From NCBI GenBank assembly GCA_012845835.1, contig JABAKD010000023.1, positions 620,001 to 684,000 of the forward strand: a stretch of DNA of 64,000 nt, read 5' to 3'. Positions 51,906 to 63,951 of the stretch are shown piece after piece. Both the position numbers and the translations under genes were made by a program. Numbering within the stretch: the first letter of the stretch is position 1; each line of letters opens with the position of its first letter. Source of the stretch: Undaria pinnatifida (Eukaryota > Sar > Phaeophyceae > Laminariales > Alariaceae). The notes beneath the pieces are model-generated. The model saw nothing but the letters and a program-made list of their open reading frames with translations, did not search any database and had not been told where the DNA came from.

Positions 51906-52738
51906 TATTGCGGCCAGAAAACGGCGTTTTTGCGACATTTTTGAAGCGTGTCTACGAGTAGCGTTCCAGCTCGCAGCAGTACGAATAGGATTATTAAAAA
52001 GCCGCACCCGTCGAGTACGGCCCCTATTCATTGTTGTACTTTCGACCACGAGTGCTTATGATCACCCCCCACTCAGCAGTGCCTTATGCTGTATTCCTTC
52101 ATTATGATCGGCAGCTTTTCCGTCTGAAACCCAGAAAGGGAGGGTCGACCGAAAATCGTCTGAACTTCGTTTTTGTCTTGGCATGATTTGCGTTGTGTCC
52201 TAGGAACATGGGATTTTTCATCCGGTGGCGGTGGCAGTGCTGGCAGTGGCAGTGGCAGTAGCAGTAGCAGTTTTGATGTTTACCAGGTATTTTTTTTCAA
52301 CAGGTTCCTCAAGTGAGGAAGGAGGAGCCCCAAAATAGAAAATGGGGGCACCTCTGCCGTAGCGTGGGTCAAATCCTCCCTATACTAAATGCAAGTAAGT
52401 TTATACCAAAAAAGGGTTTCCAGTTGTACTGGCGTTAAACTCTTTTGACGCTTCAGAGGGAAAACTTGGGCAATACAGGTGACGTTTGGTGTGTAGCATC
52501 GGCCAGTTTGAAGCAACGCGGGCTACTTCATAATGGACATTGATTGGTGACACGCTTTCGTGTCCGAAATTGCAGTAATACAACAAAGATGCACGACGTG
52601 ATCCCATTCGTACTGCTGCGCACTGACGGAGACTGTGCATAACGTCACACTTGTCATGTCTTTGGTCGCTATGCCCGGGCTCTAAAAGGGTTAGTTTGCG
52701 TCGCTACGGAACACGTTTTTTTCTTCTCGTTACCGCAG

Positions 52739-53245
52739 CAGGAGTTTCACCAAGAAGAACCCAACCAAAGTACCCCCGCTGCCCAGCGGCACTCCCAACC
52801 GCCGCCACCACCGCCGCCACCGGCTCCTAAGCCCAGCTCTTTCGTAACACGCGCCAGCTCCTCCCCATACCCGAAGCCAGCATCAGCTCTGTCGGCAAAC
52901 TCACGAGCAGCATACCCAAAGCCAACTCCAGCTCCATCGGTAAATACAACAGCGACAAACCCAACTTCGACAGCAGCGTGGTCAACTTCAACAGCAGCAC
53001 CGTCAACTTCGTCAGCGTCAACGTCGAATTCAACGGCGGTGTCCTTGAAGCCGAGTCACCTCTTCGGGTCGCGGCGCACCCCCCCCGGCGTATCGATACC
53101 CGCTCGCAGCAGCTCTGCTGAAGCTGGTACTGGTGGTGGTACGGGAAGCGAAGAGCAAGGCAGGAACGGAGGAGTCCGCACCGGTGGCGCTAAAGGGTCC
53201 GTGGGCGGGCTTGTGGGGAGGTTTGAGCGACTCTCTAACTCGCCG
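52739..53245 (+). CDS. Exon 21: Ser/Thr/Pro-rich tail
   Basis: The acceptor TTACCGCAG ends at 52738 and the donor GTGAGG begins at 53246. It spans 507 nt, phase 0 at both ends and open throughout. It starts QEFHQEEPNQSTPAAQRHS, continues with Pro runs and repeated 'YPKP.' and 'STAA.STSTAAPSTSSA' motifs, then SHLFGSRRTPPGVSIPARSS and a Gly-rich end (GGLVGRFERLSNSP). It is intrinsically disordered in character. Confidence 0.75.
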
Positions 53246-54421
53246 GTGAGGATATAGTTGGATTTCGATGATGCACGCTGTAGATGAGCCATCTCTCTAG
53301 AATGCGGTGGGAGTTGCGTTTTTTGGGGCAAACGCTTCCCTGAACGTATGACCTTCTGATCGGTTGAGCTCTTTACGTGTGGAACTACCGCGTAGTATGC
53401 TAATTTTATTGGTGCATTTGTCTTATTAATATAATAGGTCTAGCGCATATAACTGTTGGCCGGGTTTCGCGAACGAACGCCTTTGAAGTCATTTTTCGGG
53501 TGATGTTATGTTGATGTTGAGCTAGCTCCTCGTGTTAGGAGGCCAGAAAATTCTTAGAATCTGCTGCACTCGTAGCGGCGGATTTGAAAGATCGTACATC
53601 TGGCGTTGTGATATGTTGTACAGGATCTGTGCGGCGCAGACCCAACCTGTCCCAGCTTAGCTTTTCGCATTTCGTTTTTTTTCTCACATTCGACATATTA
53701 CGAGCTAGATAAAATCTCTGTTTTCTACGGAGGTCCATTGTTGACAGGATGAAATTCACACTAAAAAAGAAAGCATCGCCACCTTTCAGGCGAGCTCTCC
53801 TACGCTGCGACTGTGTCCGACTGAGGCTCTGTATACGCGGTCAGACCAACGAACAAAATAAACATGAGCAACGTCCTATTAAGCACAGGCGTGTGCTTTT
53901 TTGCCCCCTTTCTTATTTGATAGTTCACTTCCTAACAGTCGTGATGTGTTGTGCAGGATCTGTGTCGCTCAGGTTCAATCCGGGAAACCTGTGTCAGGTC
54001 ATGCAGATCATAGACCCCATTCGGCTGTAAGGTCTACGGCAAAAACCATGCATGTCATGCTGTTATCTCACATGGACTCTTGTAAAAAATCTAGAGTCCG
54101 TGGTCACACAAAGTTGCTGGAGCGCCAGGAAGATCCCGGGTGTGAGCAGCTGGCTCGCCGGTGCGGATGCTGGAGCTGTTTTTCTTGTTATTCAACAGCG
54201 CATGTTTTATGTTGGAATACCGGCAGTGTGAGTACCCGAGATTTATCGTTGCCGGCGCCTACCACATGGCGGATCGGTGAAGTGTATGCTTACGGTAACA
54301 AAGACTTAAAGCTGAAACGTCTGTGATTTCATGCTGATGTCTTTATCGACGTTTTGTCGTCATGTTATATTACCTGACCACTGTCTTCCGCTTTTACACC
54401 CCCTTGGCCATTATCGGGCAG

Positions 54422-54543
54422 GCATCTCGACGTCAGCCGGAGCCAAGAGGCGTGTCAAGCGTGGGCGCTTCTCCCCTTCCTTCCCCTCCCGAATCACCCC
54501 CGTCGTTGTCAGCCCATTCGTTTGTGGTGGGCCAGAAACCCAG
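54422..54543 (+). CDS. Exon 22: Pro/Ser tail segment
   Basis: The acceptor TCGGGCAG ends at 54421 and the donor GTGCGG begins at 54544. It is phase 0 in and phase 2 out. It encodes ASRRQPEPRGVSSVGASPLP, SPPESPPSLSAHSFVVGQ and KP. Joined to exon 23 it gives QKP-S-PQPQRPNVG without a break. Confidence 0.7.
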
Positions 54544-55192
54544 GTGCGGAGGCAACACGTGCTACAAAACGAAAGCGACCTATTAGTTAGTTTCGGTTTT
54601 AATGTTTCTTCCGTAAGTAAGTTTGTTCTTGGGCTCTTCGTTATACACTGCGGGCTTTCACATAAGAGAGAGCCCGACGAAAAACCTATACACTGAATTA
54701 GTATGTCCACCACCGGCCCTCTCAAAAGGAAGAGCCCAACAAACAGTGTGTGCTGAGTTTTGTGTAGACTGCCGGCCCTCCCACCAGAAAGAGCCCAGCA
54801 AAACCCTTCTTTACTGAATTTAGTGTGCACTACTACCGGCGCGCTCATAAGAACGATCGTAGGAAAGGTCTCATGAGTAGCACTTTCTAGCTACGGTAGC
54901 CCGGTAAAGGCGGTGGTGTGGTATACAGAGTAATGCGACCTCCTTGTTGGGGAAATCCGCCTTGTTTCTTCCAGATTATGAGGGTCGCACCAAACGATTT
55001 TGACCGCATTATATCGCGATACCGCCTTATATCGGGATACCGCCTTATATCGGCATATCGCCTTGTTGGGGGACCCCTACTATACTTGTTTCTCAGTACC
55101 GATAGACTGTAAAGTTTTTTTTGAACTACACTAATACCTTGAAAAACTATCAATATCAATAGTGGTAAATCATGCTTGCAGTTCCTAACAGG

Positions 55193-55282
55193 TTAACCCC
55201 TTTGTAACCCCAAAACACGTCCTTATACTAATTCGAAGTAATTTGTGCCCCAAGACGGGTTTCCAGCTATGTATGGCATTAA
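55193..55282 (-). mobile_element. TTAA MITE copy
   Basis: TTAACCCCTTTGTAACCCCA ... GTTTCCAGCTATGTATGGCATTAA. Confidence 0.75.
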
Positions 55283-56206
55283 GTACGCAATTTTCATGAA
55301 GCCAGTGCTTTCGGGTGAGGCAGAGAGCGCCTCATATTCGGGAGCCCCCACAAAAAAGGTCGGTGCCACCCCTGCATCCTGCCGTGCTTGGTCTTTTGTT
55401 CTCGCTTCGGTTGTATCCCCGCAGGTTCAAATGTTCCTGCTGTCGCGCTTGTGGTGCTGTTCTTAAATGGCTTTTTTTCAGGTTTTGAGCTGTATTTTTT
55501 TTTCTGCTTTTTTTTGAAGTGGCCGCTGAATCCGGATGAGTTGCTACTGTATGAAACAAAATGTACTGTCAATTGATCGCTCGTCTTCCGGTCTTACGTT
55601 GCGGTGGCCATTCGGATCGAAGTTTTCTTTCATCACTATTTTACAAAATTGTTTCAATTTCGTCAGCTGAGTGCTATCAATTTCAGGGTCGATGCTCATC
55701 TTTGCAAACTGCGTGATACCCGGTCGCGCGTTTTTACCGATGTACCTGGTATTGCTCTTTGAAGATATTTGGAATCGACCTGGGTTGTTGTCGAGCGAAT
55801 GAGACGTTTTTTGCACAGTGTGTTGCACAATCCGCAACAGCCATAGTGTCGAGTGGAACGGGTGTTCAAGCGGTAGGGCCAGGTCAAGGGATCTACTGCT
55901 GTACTCAAGCTTCTCCTTCTCTTTCATACGTTGTAGTGTAGCTCCTCCACCGGGTAGTGCGTCCATATTTATTTTTCGCCCCGACCTCAGCATGACGTAA
56001 TATGGGCCACCGACAGTACTTGGGTGTTATCGATACCAGGTAGGATTTTACGCAGCATTTTGTGTCGTGGGATAGTCTGATTAGCATTTGAGATTGTTCC
56101 CGCTACTGACTGCTGAGATTTGTTGTGAATAGGACGACATCAAAACAAAAGTACGGAAGTAGTCTCCACCTTTTGAGTCAAGCTCTCCTTTGTGAGGATT
56201 GTGTTC

Positions 56207-56412
56207 GTGTGAGCCGCTGTAGCGTGTAGACCAGGCCGCAGTAGCGTGTAGACCAGGCCGCTGTAGCGTGTAGACCAGGCCGCTGTAGCGTGTAGACCAG
56301 GCCGCTGTAGCGTGTAGACCAGGCCGCTGTAGCGTGTAGACCAGGCCGCTGCAGCGTGTAGACCAGGCCGCGGTAACGTGTGGACCAGGCCGCTGTAGCG
56401 AGTAGACCAGGC
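56207..56412 (+). repeat. 22-bp minisatellite (GTAGACCAGGCCGCTGTAGC)
   Basis: Nine nearly identical 22-base units in intron 22. Confidence 0.92.
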
Positions 56413-56860
56413 AACAGAGCATCATACCCATTGAATTGGGACCTCCCCCCCTCTTGTCTTTATTGTTTTGTGCTAAGTCCTCTTTTTACCACGGTTCTCG
56501 AACTCTTATATCACTTGGAATAAGTATAGGATGCTTTCTGTGGCAGTAAAGGGAGGCTGTTTGCCTGCAGACTGGTCTGAGAAACGCCGCTAGTTTCCGA
56601 GCGTCACGCTTCAGTCCGAAATGTTCAAACTACTGTATGACTCTGGAGCAACGGAAATTGACTTCCGCAAGCTCTCGGAAAAACTCCAGCAGGGGACATC
56701 GTTACGAGATTGCCGTTGCTGTTGACTCTCCCGACGAGTAAAACGCCTTTTTTTTGGCCTGGAACCTCAATTCTGAGGGCCTCAAATACATATCTCCCAT
56801 ACTTATTGGCCTAACCCCTACAACTGGCCCACGTTCTTGCCCTCCGCTGCCCACCATCAG

Positions 56861-57599
56861 CCCTCAGCCCCAGCGCCCTAATGTCGGGGCTGGACGAGGG
56901 GGGTCGCCTCTCGCTAGGACCGAAGGATTTCAGCAGGCGAAACAGTATGGCTTGTCCCACTGTCCGCCGGAGGGGTTCGGAGAGTTACGGCCGACACCGC
57001 AGGTTCACTCGCAGATCCGCAGCCAGCAGATGCAGCCGCAGGGTTATCAGCAGGGGCAAGGGTTTCAACAGGTGCCTGCTGGGCCTGGGGCGGCGGGGCA
57101 GGTACATCAACAGCAACCGCAGGCCGGGGTAAGCAGGGTGCAGCAGGAGATGCCAAGACACCCCCAGGTGTACCCGAACCAGCACCAGCTGGTACAGCAG
57201 CAAGGACAGGCAACGCAGCAGCAGTGGGTCGGCGGGAATACTCCGAGCTGGCAGCAGCAGCCACAGCAGCAGCATCAGCAGCAGCCCCCACAGCCAAGAC
57301 CATACCAGCAACAACAATGGCAGCAGCAGCAGACGCCGCAACCGCCGCCGCCGACGCAGCAGCAATATTCGTACCAGCAGCAACCGTCGCACAGCCACTC
57401 CACGGCATTCACCGCTCAGCCGGGTTATTCTACGGCTACGGGGATTGGCCTTTCGAGCGATGGTTTCCCATTTCAGCAGCAACACCAGCAACAGCAGCCA
57501 CAGTTGCAACAAAACCTACAAGGGCGGAGTAGTGCGGGAGGAAGCCACAGCAACACAGGACCCGGATGGCCGGAAGAGGATCCCTTCGCCGGGCTATGA
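56861..57599 (+). CDS. Exon 23: Gln-rich C-terminus ending EEDPFAGL
   Basis: The acceptor CACCATCAG ends at 56860 and the stop is TGA at 57597-57599. It encodes about 245 residues dominated by Gln and Pro with repeats such as QQQPQQQHQQQPPQ, ending NTGPGWPEEDPFAGL. DPF is the classic tripeptide for the AP-2 alpha ear, and the acidic EE before it is typical. The open frame extends further upstream only through intronic, non-ATG sequence, so it is not an independent gene. Confidence 0.8.
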
Positions 57600-57814
57600 G
57601 CATGGTCATGGGGCTGTGGTTTGCTATTTTTTTTTCTGAATCTTGAACACGTCGGACACATGACGATCTGCCTGATCTAGATCGTACAGATCAGTGCTAT
57701 GGAACGTACTTATAGATCATGTGTATTCTACATAGCCTCGCGTGGAAATGATCTGCGTTGAAATGATCTGTGTGATCTGTTTCGCAGCATGACCTGCCCG
57801 ACGTGTGAAACGCC

Positions 57815-57945
57815 TTGAGCGCGGTGATGGGGCTGTTGCGGTGATGGGGCTGTTGCGGTGATGGTGCTGTTGCGGTGATGGGGCTGTTGCGGTGATGGGG
57901 CTGTTGCGGTGATGGGACTGTTGCGGTGATGGGGCTGTTGTTTAC
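57815..57945 (+). repeat. 17-bp minisatellite (GGTGATGGGGCTGTTGC)
   Basis: About seven units immediately 3' of the gene (216 bases past the stop), possibly in the 3' UTR or just beyond. Confidence 0.88.
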
Positions 57946-59359
57946 TGTTTTACAAAATCATTCTAAAGACGTCAGTCGCGAGTTCGATACGGTTAGGGTC
58001 GTTATTTATCTTTGCAAGTTGCGTGATACACCGACCGCTCGTTTTGTCCGCACGTAGGACAGAGCATGGGCTTTGTTCACACATAGGAATTTACCATGAG
58101 CTCGTTCATCTGTCTCCTATAGCGCACAGTAAGCAAACATGTGTCAAGAGAGCTATATAGGCGCACCAAGCATGTGATAGCTCATGTAGCACTTCCAACC
58201 GTGGATTGACCTACCCCGAAGTGAGCTAGCTCCGAGCTAGGGTGAGCTGATCTGTCCTACGCGTGCTTTTGTTGGACCGCCGTGAGCACGGTGATGGGGA
58301 GGGTGTGGTTGTTGGTTTTGTTGGAACGCTGTATGCACGGGAAGGTGGCTGTCGTTTACGATCATGTCAAAACGTTTATTGTTTGTAGAATTTCAGGTAT
58401 CTAAACGTGTAACTAACATCCCGGCGATCGGAATCCTTGGGTGCTGGCGTTCGGACTAGCGTTGTGCATGGGTTTTGGTAGAGGATCGTGGCGTCGGTTA
58501 CTGATTACCCGCGGCGGGTACAGCGTTTCATGTTTTAGCTCACTTGAGCAAAAGTCGACTTGTATTGGTCCTGAATGACGCGGGGCAACGTCATTGATGC
58601 AGTGTGTTAGTGTCAGTCTCTCTTTTAACCCATAAGCACATTGACGGCAGGTTTGCCGTATCGGGCTTGCTCTATGCGACTGACAGCTTGTATTCCTACT
58701 GCGATTAGCGTAAGGCACTTCCTGGCACCTCGTATGCGTTTATAGGTGCACTGTACAAGACACCTACACTATTTTGATTAGGAAATCCTGACCCAGGGTG
58801 GGTTTCTTATATTGGGAAAGATGTGTTGTGCACTAATACACTAGTGAGGCTGTCGGATTTTTTTTTTTTTTTCTGTAAATCTCAGCCTGCCGTTCTTGTT
58901 GCCCTAGTTCCTGTTTGTTTCGTGTCCTGTCCTGTACAGGTCTGCTTTTCTTCGTTGTGCACGGGCAAGGGGAGCTTCTTTTCGCTCTTTTGGAGCCGCA
59001 TGGACTTTTTTTTGGGGGCAAAAATAGTTGGGGTTTGTGAGAGTACTAGTGTGATAGTCTATACTTTTTGCAGTTATAAGAGGGTAAGCAGTGTTGCAGA
59101 AGCTGAGGCTCGTGGAGTTTTGCTGACTAGGCCAGTTGCAGCACTTTCGGCCTGGGGAATAGGGCACACATGGAACAGATTATGTTACTGTTGATCTGAA
59201 GATGATCTGTGTCTTTGAGGGTACACACCCCTGGTATGCGTGATCTGCAGTGCCTATAGATCATGTGGCAGGGTGAAAGTAGAAGTCTCTTGACCAACCT
59301 AGCGCGTGTTTCCTGGGGTAGGATGTGTACTACAAAGATCCTACATGGCATATCATAGC

Positions 59360-59535
59360 ACCAGATATAGGATCTATATGATCTATATGATCTATATGAT
59401 CTTTATGATCTGTATGATCTAAATGGTCTGTATGATCTCTATCATATCTATGATCTCTATGATCTATAAGATCTATAAGATCTACATGATTTGTATGCTC
59501 TACATTATCTATATGACCTATATGATCTACACCGT
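59360..59535 (+). repeat. 10-bp satellite (TATATGATCT)
   Basis: About 15 units of ATGATCTATA-type sequence, again GATC-bearing like 21225-21385. Confidence 0.8.
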
Positions 59536-59880
59536 GATCAGTCGGAGGTGTGGAACTGTGTCCCGCGCGTTCCCAGGAAGTGTTGTTTTCTACGAAGTAG
59601 GTGTCAACCTAGAGTCTCTATCGGAAAGTAAATGCCTGTCTATGGTGAAAACCGCTCTGTCTGGCGATTTGTTTTCACAGATGACGTTGTCATGGAGACC
59701 TCGTCTCTTTTTGTCGAGTTGATAAGCAAAGCTTGCAAGTATCGCTTCCACGCCAACTATCTACAGGAAATATATACCACTCAAAACTGTAAGAAATAAC
59801 AGTCTAATATGTAAGCCCCGTTTTTTTGGATGGCTTGGCCATGGATTTAGTATGTTTTGTTTACGCACCTGGCTGGACAG

Positions 59881-60027
59881 CGATCTAGGGCGTTGCGAGA
59901 ACAAAGAACGGGGGAGACGCTGTGGTCGTTATTTGCCATGGCCCTTGTGCGGGACGATCGAAAGACCATGGCGGGGGCGGTTGATCATTGCTTCTTGTGC
60001 AGCCGCAGCGAACTTGAACGTAGTACG
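59881..60027 (+). CDS. Exon-like segment, weak IP3/ryanodine receptor C-terminus resemblance
   Basis: It is preceded by GGACAG and followed by GTAGGT. It is phase 0 and open, encoding RSRALREQRTGETLWSLFAM, ALVRDDRKTMAGAVDHCFLC and SRSELERST. 'LR.Q' followed by 'CFLC..S.LER' recalls the region after the last membrane helix of these channels ('F..LR.Q ... CFIC...  FD'). No pore or transmembrane exon was found beside it. The assignment is weak and unconnected to the upstream gene. Confidence 0.3.
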
Positions 60028-62330
60028 GTAGGTAAAAACAGAACCAAATCGCACACTTTTTTTTCGATGGAAACGCTGCTTTTCTAAATAAGGGAACCGA
60101 GCTGCTGCTTCTCGTTCAGAATTCTGCTAGCTTTTTCTGGCTGCTGGTGCTGGTGCTGCTGCCTGCTGCTGTTGCTGGCTGGTGTTGGGTGTTGATGCCC
60201 CAAAGTACATCGTCGGACTTTATACCATACGAAACATACGACAGCAGCAAAGGCCCATATATAGAACGCCATGTTATGATCTTGCCGCTGCTCTGCTGCT
60301 TCATCACACATGGCCCTCCAGGCTCTGTAATTTTGGCGTTTACGCCCCAACAGTGGCCGCGCTGGGAGCCCTCTCCTTTGTGACCGCCACGGACGGTGCC
60401 TCTGTGAGCACCTATGTTTGTGCGCTCCTGTATGTGTGAGTGGATTGTGTGCTGTCATGTTGTGGGCGCATACACAAAAACCCGCAATCCGAAACTACTT
60501 TGGAGTTGTTTCAAAAGCCCCCCCTAAGCCTCGCGACGACAAAATCAATACCGCCGCATGCAGCAGGACCACCAGTACAGCAGCTGCGGCACAACGACAC
60601 CCGTGCTGTAAGTTCATACCTTTGTGCCAGTCGTCACGGTGTATGTGTGTGTGGTTGGTGCACAGCAGGAGATCGAGTCGCGACATTTCTAGACGTCCAA
60701 TGCAGCAATCACGCACACATCGTGTGATCTCATACCAGGCACACGAAGCGTATTTGGCAGAAGCAAGAACTATAGGTAACATATTAATAGCAGATAAGAA
60801 TCATTGAAGCGCATGTGTCCACCCTTTTCGACTTGCGACGCCCCCGGGGATATGAAGTCAACCCCACCTTGAAGGGGAATCTTGCGTCGTATGGAATGTA
60901 CTGCATGATAACCCGTTGGTATCTTGTTTCCTAATCAAAAACCGTCCGCTCATTGGGGCGGAGGGGTCGGCCCTATTTCCTCCTTTAGGCAGATAGTAAA
61001 TCTTCCTAAAGGTAGCCATGTCCGCACTTTGGTTGGCTGTGGGAAATCTTATGCCGCTCCTTTAACCTAGAGTGTTTCCAAGCCGCAGCAAAAAGGGTTC
61101 ACACAATTGTAGACTGTGTACTCTCGGTCATCGGCAATCGTCTCTACCAAGCGTGTACATCAGCCACGAGCTGGGACGAGCGTCAGCCACAACTTCTAAT
61201 AGCTTATGAGCCTCGTGTAGCTCTCGTGATGCCTGGGTTCCAGTAGATGCGGCCAGCAGGTAGGATCTTACGTCACCTTCGAAAAGGTACACCATATTAT
61301 GTTAAGAAAACACTCCAGGAGTGTGAGGGGACAGATGATGGAAGGGAGAGAGAGAGGGGAGGGGAGTGCGAGAGCAAAATTGACGAAGCCACCTCTTCCA
61401 TCAATAATATGGCGGGCTCTGCGGGAACCACTTCCGGCGCTGGTGATGTTGCTGTTGCTGTTGCTGTCGCTGGTGCTTTGCTACTTAAATATTTAGTCTA
61501 TAATATATACTCCGGAGTATTACTTTTGCTCTTCTACTTGATGAGAGCCATACTACCCCGTGATCTACGGGTACGAGCAACGGCGTTACGTTCAATACAT
61601 CTGCCGATTTAGGCTATGCCAGCGCCCAGCCCTACTATTTCGCCATTTTCTCTTCAAAACTAGTTTTTTTTCACTGCAGATGTACAATTTCGTGTCATCA
61701 ATAGCAGTAGCAGATGACTGTTCGTAGCTTGATATATATGGAGGGAGGACTTGAATCCAGGAGGCTGCGTTTTCGGAGTAGTATTACAAAAACAAAAATA
61801 CACTCCAGCCGTGAGATCGAAGATTTTGTCGAAACTCATCTTTGCAAGCTGTGTGTGGTACTCCGTTCGCGCGTATTACGGGTTGTTGTAACAGAGTGTC
61901 AGCATAGCTCGAGCTCTCACGGTTGTGAACTCCATCATAGGGTTGTATATCTTGCAATGAGGCGTTTAAGCCTCATTATTACGAGGTGTGGGGGAATCTA
62001 GACTATAGCCTCATTTCCGTTTGTTTCCAATAGCCGCATCTTCGACCTCCTTCACAATTCTGGATGTTTAGTTGACATCCTTTGATTGGCAGGTGATCTG
62101 CATCTACGACTATTCAGGGTGGGCTAATGTAATAAAGTGTCAGTATAAATGGCAATAGATTCTTGAAGATAGCTCACGAAGTCATGGTATATTGGACCAC
62201 AAGAAGATTCTCTCAAACGGAATATTCTTAGTGGAGCGGACAACCCGTAGAATCTAGCTAGCTTATACCACAAGAGCGTTCTCGGTAATGGAACGTTCTT
62301 CTTCTGGACAAGATAGAGAGAAGTAAGCGC
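60028..62330. other. Mostly featureless intergenic or intronic stretch
   Basis: No convincing exon or mobile element apart from the dispersed repeat at 61795-61880 and short CTG/GTT tracts (60135-60180, 61445-61475). A CAG/GTAAGT-bordered segment at 60562-60606 is too short to judge. Confidence 0.4.
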
Positions 62331-62331
62331 G

Positions 62332-62655
62332 TTAGGCGCTCATGGGAATATAGAGCATCTGGGAGAATGTTCCTTGTACGTTCCATAGGTGAAGGTCCGG
62401 AAGAGAGCACAGCAGCAAAGCTGGGGTGAAGCGAACTCTGTGAGCTTCACGCCACCCCCGTGCTCTCACTCCTCCTTCTCCTCCTCCTCCTCCTCCTCCT
62501 CCTCTTCCTGTCTCCTCGAGTTTGTCATAGCTCAACGCCAATAATGAGAAATCTATAAAGAAGAACCGGTGCTGTCTCCAAGCGAAGCTGATACCCCTGC
62601 GTCCCTTCCCTCCCACCTTCCGGTACCACGACTCCTTCACATTGTGAGTCCTCAT
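62332..62655. other. Unassigned sequence with a CTC microsatellite
   Basis: Contains a (CTC)n run at 62470-62505. The minus-strand open frame of 107 residues is low complexity around the run and has no recognisable domain. Confidence 0.4.
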
Positions 62656-62744
62656 TAAGGATATAGGTCGGCGACCCCCCTTGGAACTAGAGTGCAGCTA
62701 TCAGAGAGGAATATATGTCACATGTCATAATGAAGGGCCCCCAG

Positions 62745-62815
62745 ATTTTTTCTTCGAAAACTACCTACTGCACTTTCTGTGGCACTACCGGCGTGCAACC
62801 GGCGTCGGGGCGGGG
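62745..62815 (+). CDS. Exon-like segment, unassigned
   Basis: It is preceded by CCCCCAG and followed by GTGAGG. It reads FFFENYLLHFLWHYRRATGV then GAG in phase 1 in, phase 0 out. 'ENYLLHFL' resembles the 'NY..FL' stretch that follows the CFIC motif in ryanodine receptors, which would agree with 59881-60027. However, the phases need an intervening exon that I could not find. Confidence 0.18.
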
Positions 62816-62979
62816 GTGAGGGGATGCTTGTTCCCTAGACAATGTACATATTACCACTGCTACACTACTATTGCTAATGCATGCAGCAAAAAAATGTGCT
62901 ACCTGGTAGTATGGACGGTGCACGGCGTAAATCATTTATTTCTCCGAGACAAGCGATTTCTTGTGGCCGTACTTTAACT

Positions 62980-63800
62980 ATCCAGGCAATTACTTATCCC
63001 GTACAGTACAGTCGTCCTGTATTCGGTCCAAACTAAAATGCGACGGGGTTGACTTTAACGGCCCTTGCTGTTGTTCCTTAAAACACTGTGGCAACCCGAG
63101 CATCGACAGAAGAAAACGTTGGCCCCCCACAATGGATGCTTTTCCTAGACGGGGCGCGGGTACTCTTACCACCACGCGAAAGTAAAGAAAAAAGGACCAA
63201 GAAAAATTTCTTAATCGTCCTCCTGAGATCACAGCGCTCTCTCTCCCATTGGTTGTTATGCGAATCTTGGAACTGTTTTTGGAGAGTGTGGTCGTATTTT
63301 TCCTTTTGTGGCCTTACTCACCTTTCTTTCTTCGTTCTTTCGATTTTGAGAGTTAGCGGCTGAAACGAAGTATTACGTACGTACGTGGTGAGCGTGTCGG
63401 GAAGGTGCAGCGGAATCCGCGGAGAAGTTGGCGGAAATCGATAAAATAAGACATCGCATCGATCGCTGAACACAATCCAAAATATGAATATATGGTACTC
63501 TAGACAATACACACGTTTACTACTACTATTATTATTATACGACGTATATATTCAAGCCGCATAGGTCCAATTCTCGCGGCCGTTTTTGTAGCCGATTTAT
63601 AAAAAGTAATTGCGAGCCAATGAAGCCGAGTTGGGGTATGCTAACAACAACGTAAAGCACGGGCTGGGATAAGACCAACCGACAAGGGGGGTGAAAACAC
63701 TTCTTGAAAACAGAGCACATAGTGTGACGAGGAAGACATAAAAATTACTCACCATTTTCATGACTATCTTTGACGCCATATTACCTCCTCATTATTGTTA
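62980..63800. other. Stretch without recognised features
   Basis: AT-richer than the gene region. Only short open frames, and no repeats shared with the rest of the window were noticed. Confidence 0.4.
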
Positions 63801-63819
63801 AGTTGGTTTTCTGCCCCCA

Positions 63820-63951
63820 CAGAGTTCTTTTTGGTGTCGACCACAGAAATCAGCAGCGAGTGGCTCCGGGTTTACCGTACGTGGGCATCAATACCCCGAA
63901 TTCGCTGAGTTTTCAGGGGTTTGGCGAACCGTCTTCTCCCGTTTCACGCTG
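63820..63951 (+). CDS. Possible terminal exon, unknown protein
   Basis: It follows a CCCCCACAG acceptor. One frame reads VLFGVDHRNQQRVAPGLPYV, GINTPNSLSFQGFGEPSSPV and SR to TGA at 63949-63951. Another frame also stays open for about 26 codons. No family is recognised and no phase-matched upstream exon was identified. Confidence 0.2.

Noticed and set aside
53930-54030. Exon after GTGCAG at 53955
   Set aside because: The sequence is a copy of the dispersed GATC-rich repeat (GGGAAACCTGTGTCAGGTCA) and its phase does not connect exon 21 to 22.
55435-55490. Cys-rich exon RFKCSCCRACGAVLKW after CCCCGCAG
   Set aside because: The acceptor is good and phase 2 fits exon 22, but no usable donor leads to exon 23, and direct splicing of 22 to 23 already works. 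It could be a minor alternative end.
56754-56860. Treating the Gln-rich 57.6-kb frame as an independent protein from its most upstream start
   Set aside because: The first codon would be TTG, not ATG, and 56754-56860 reads like intron ending in CACCATCAG. Phase links it to exon 22.
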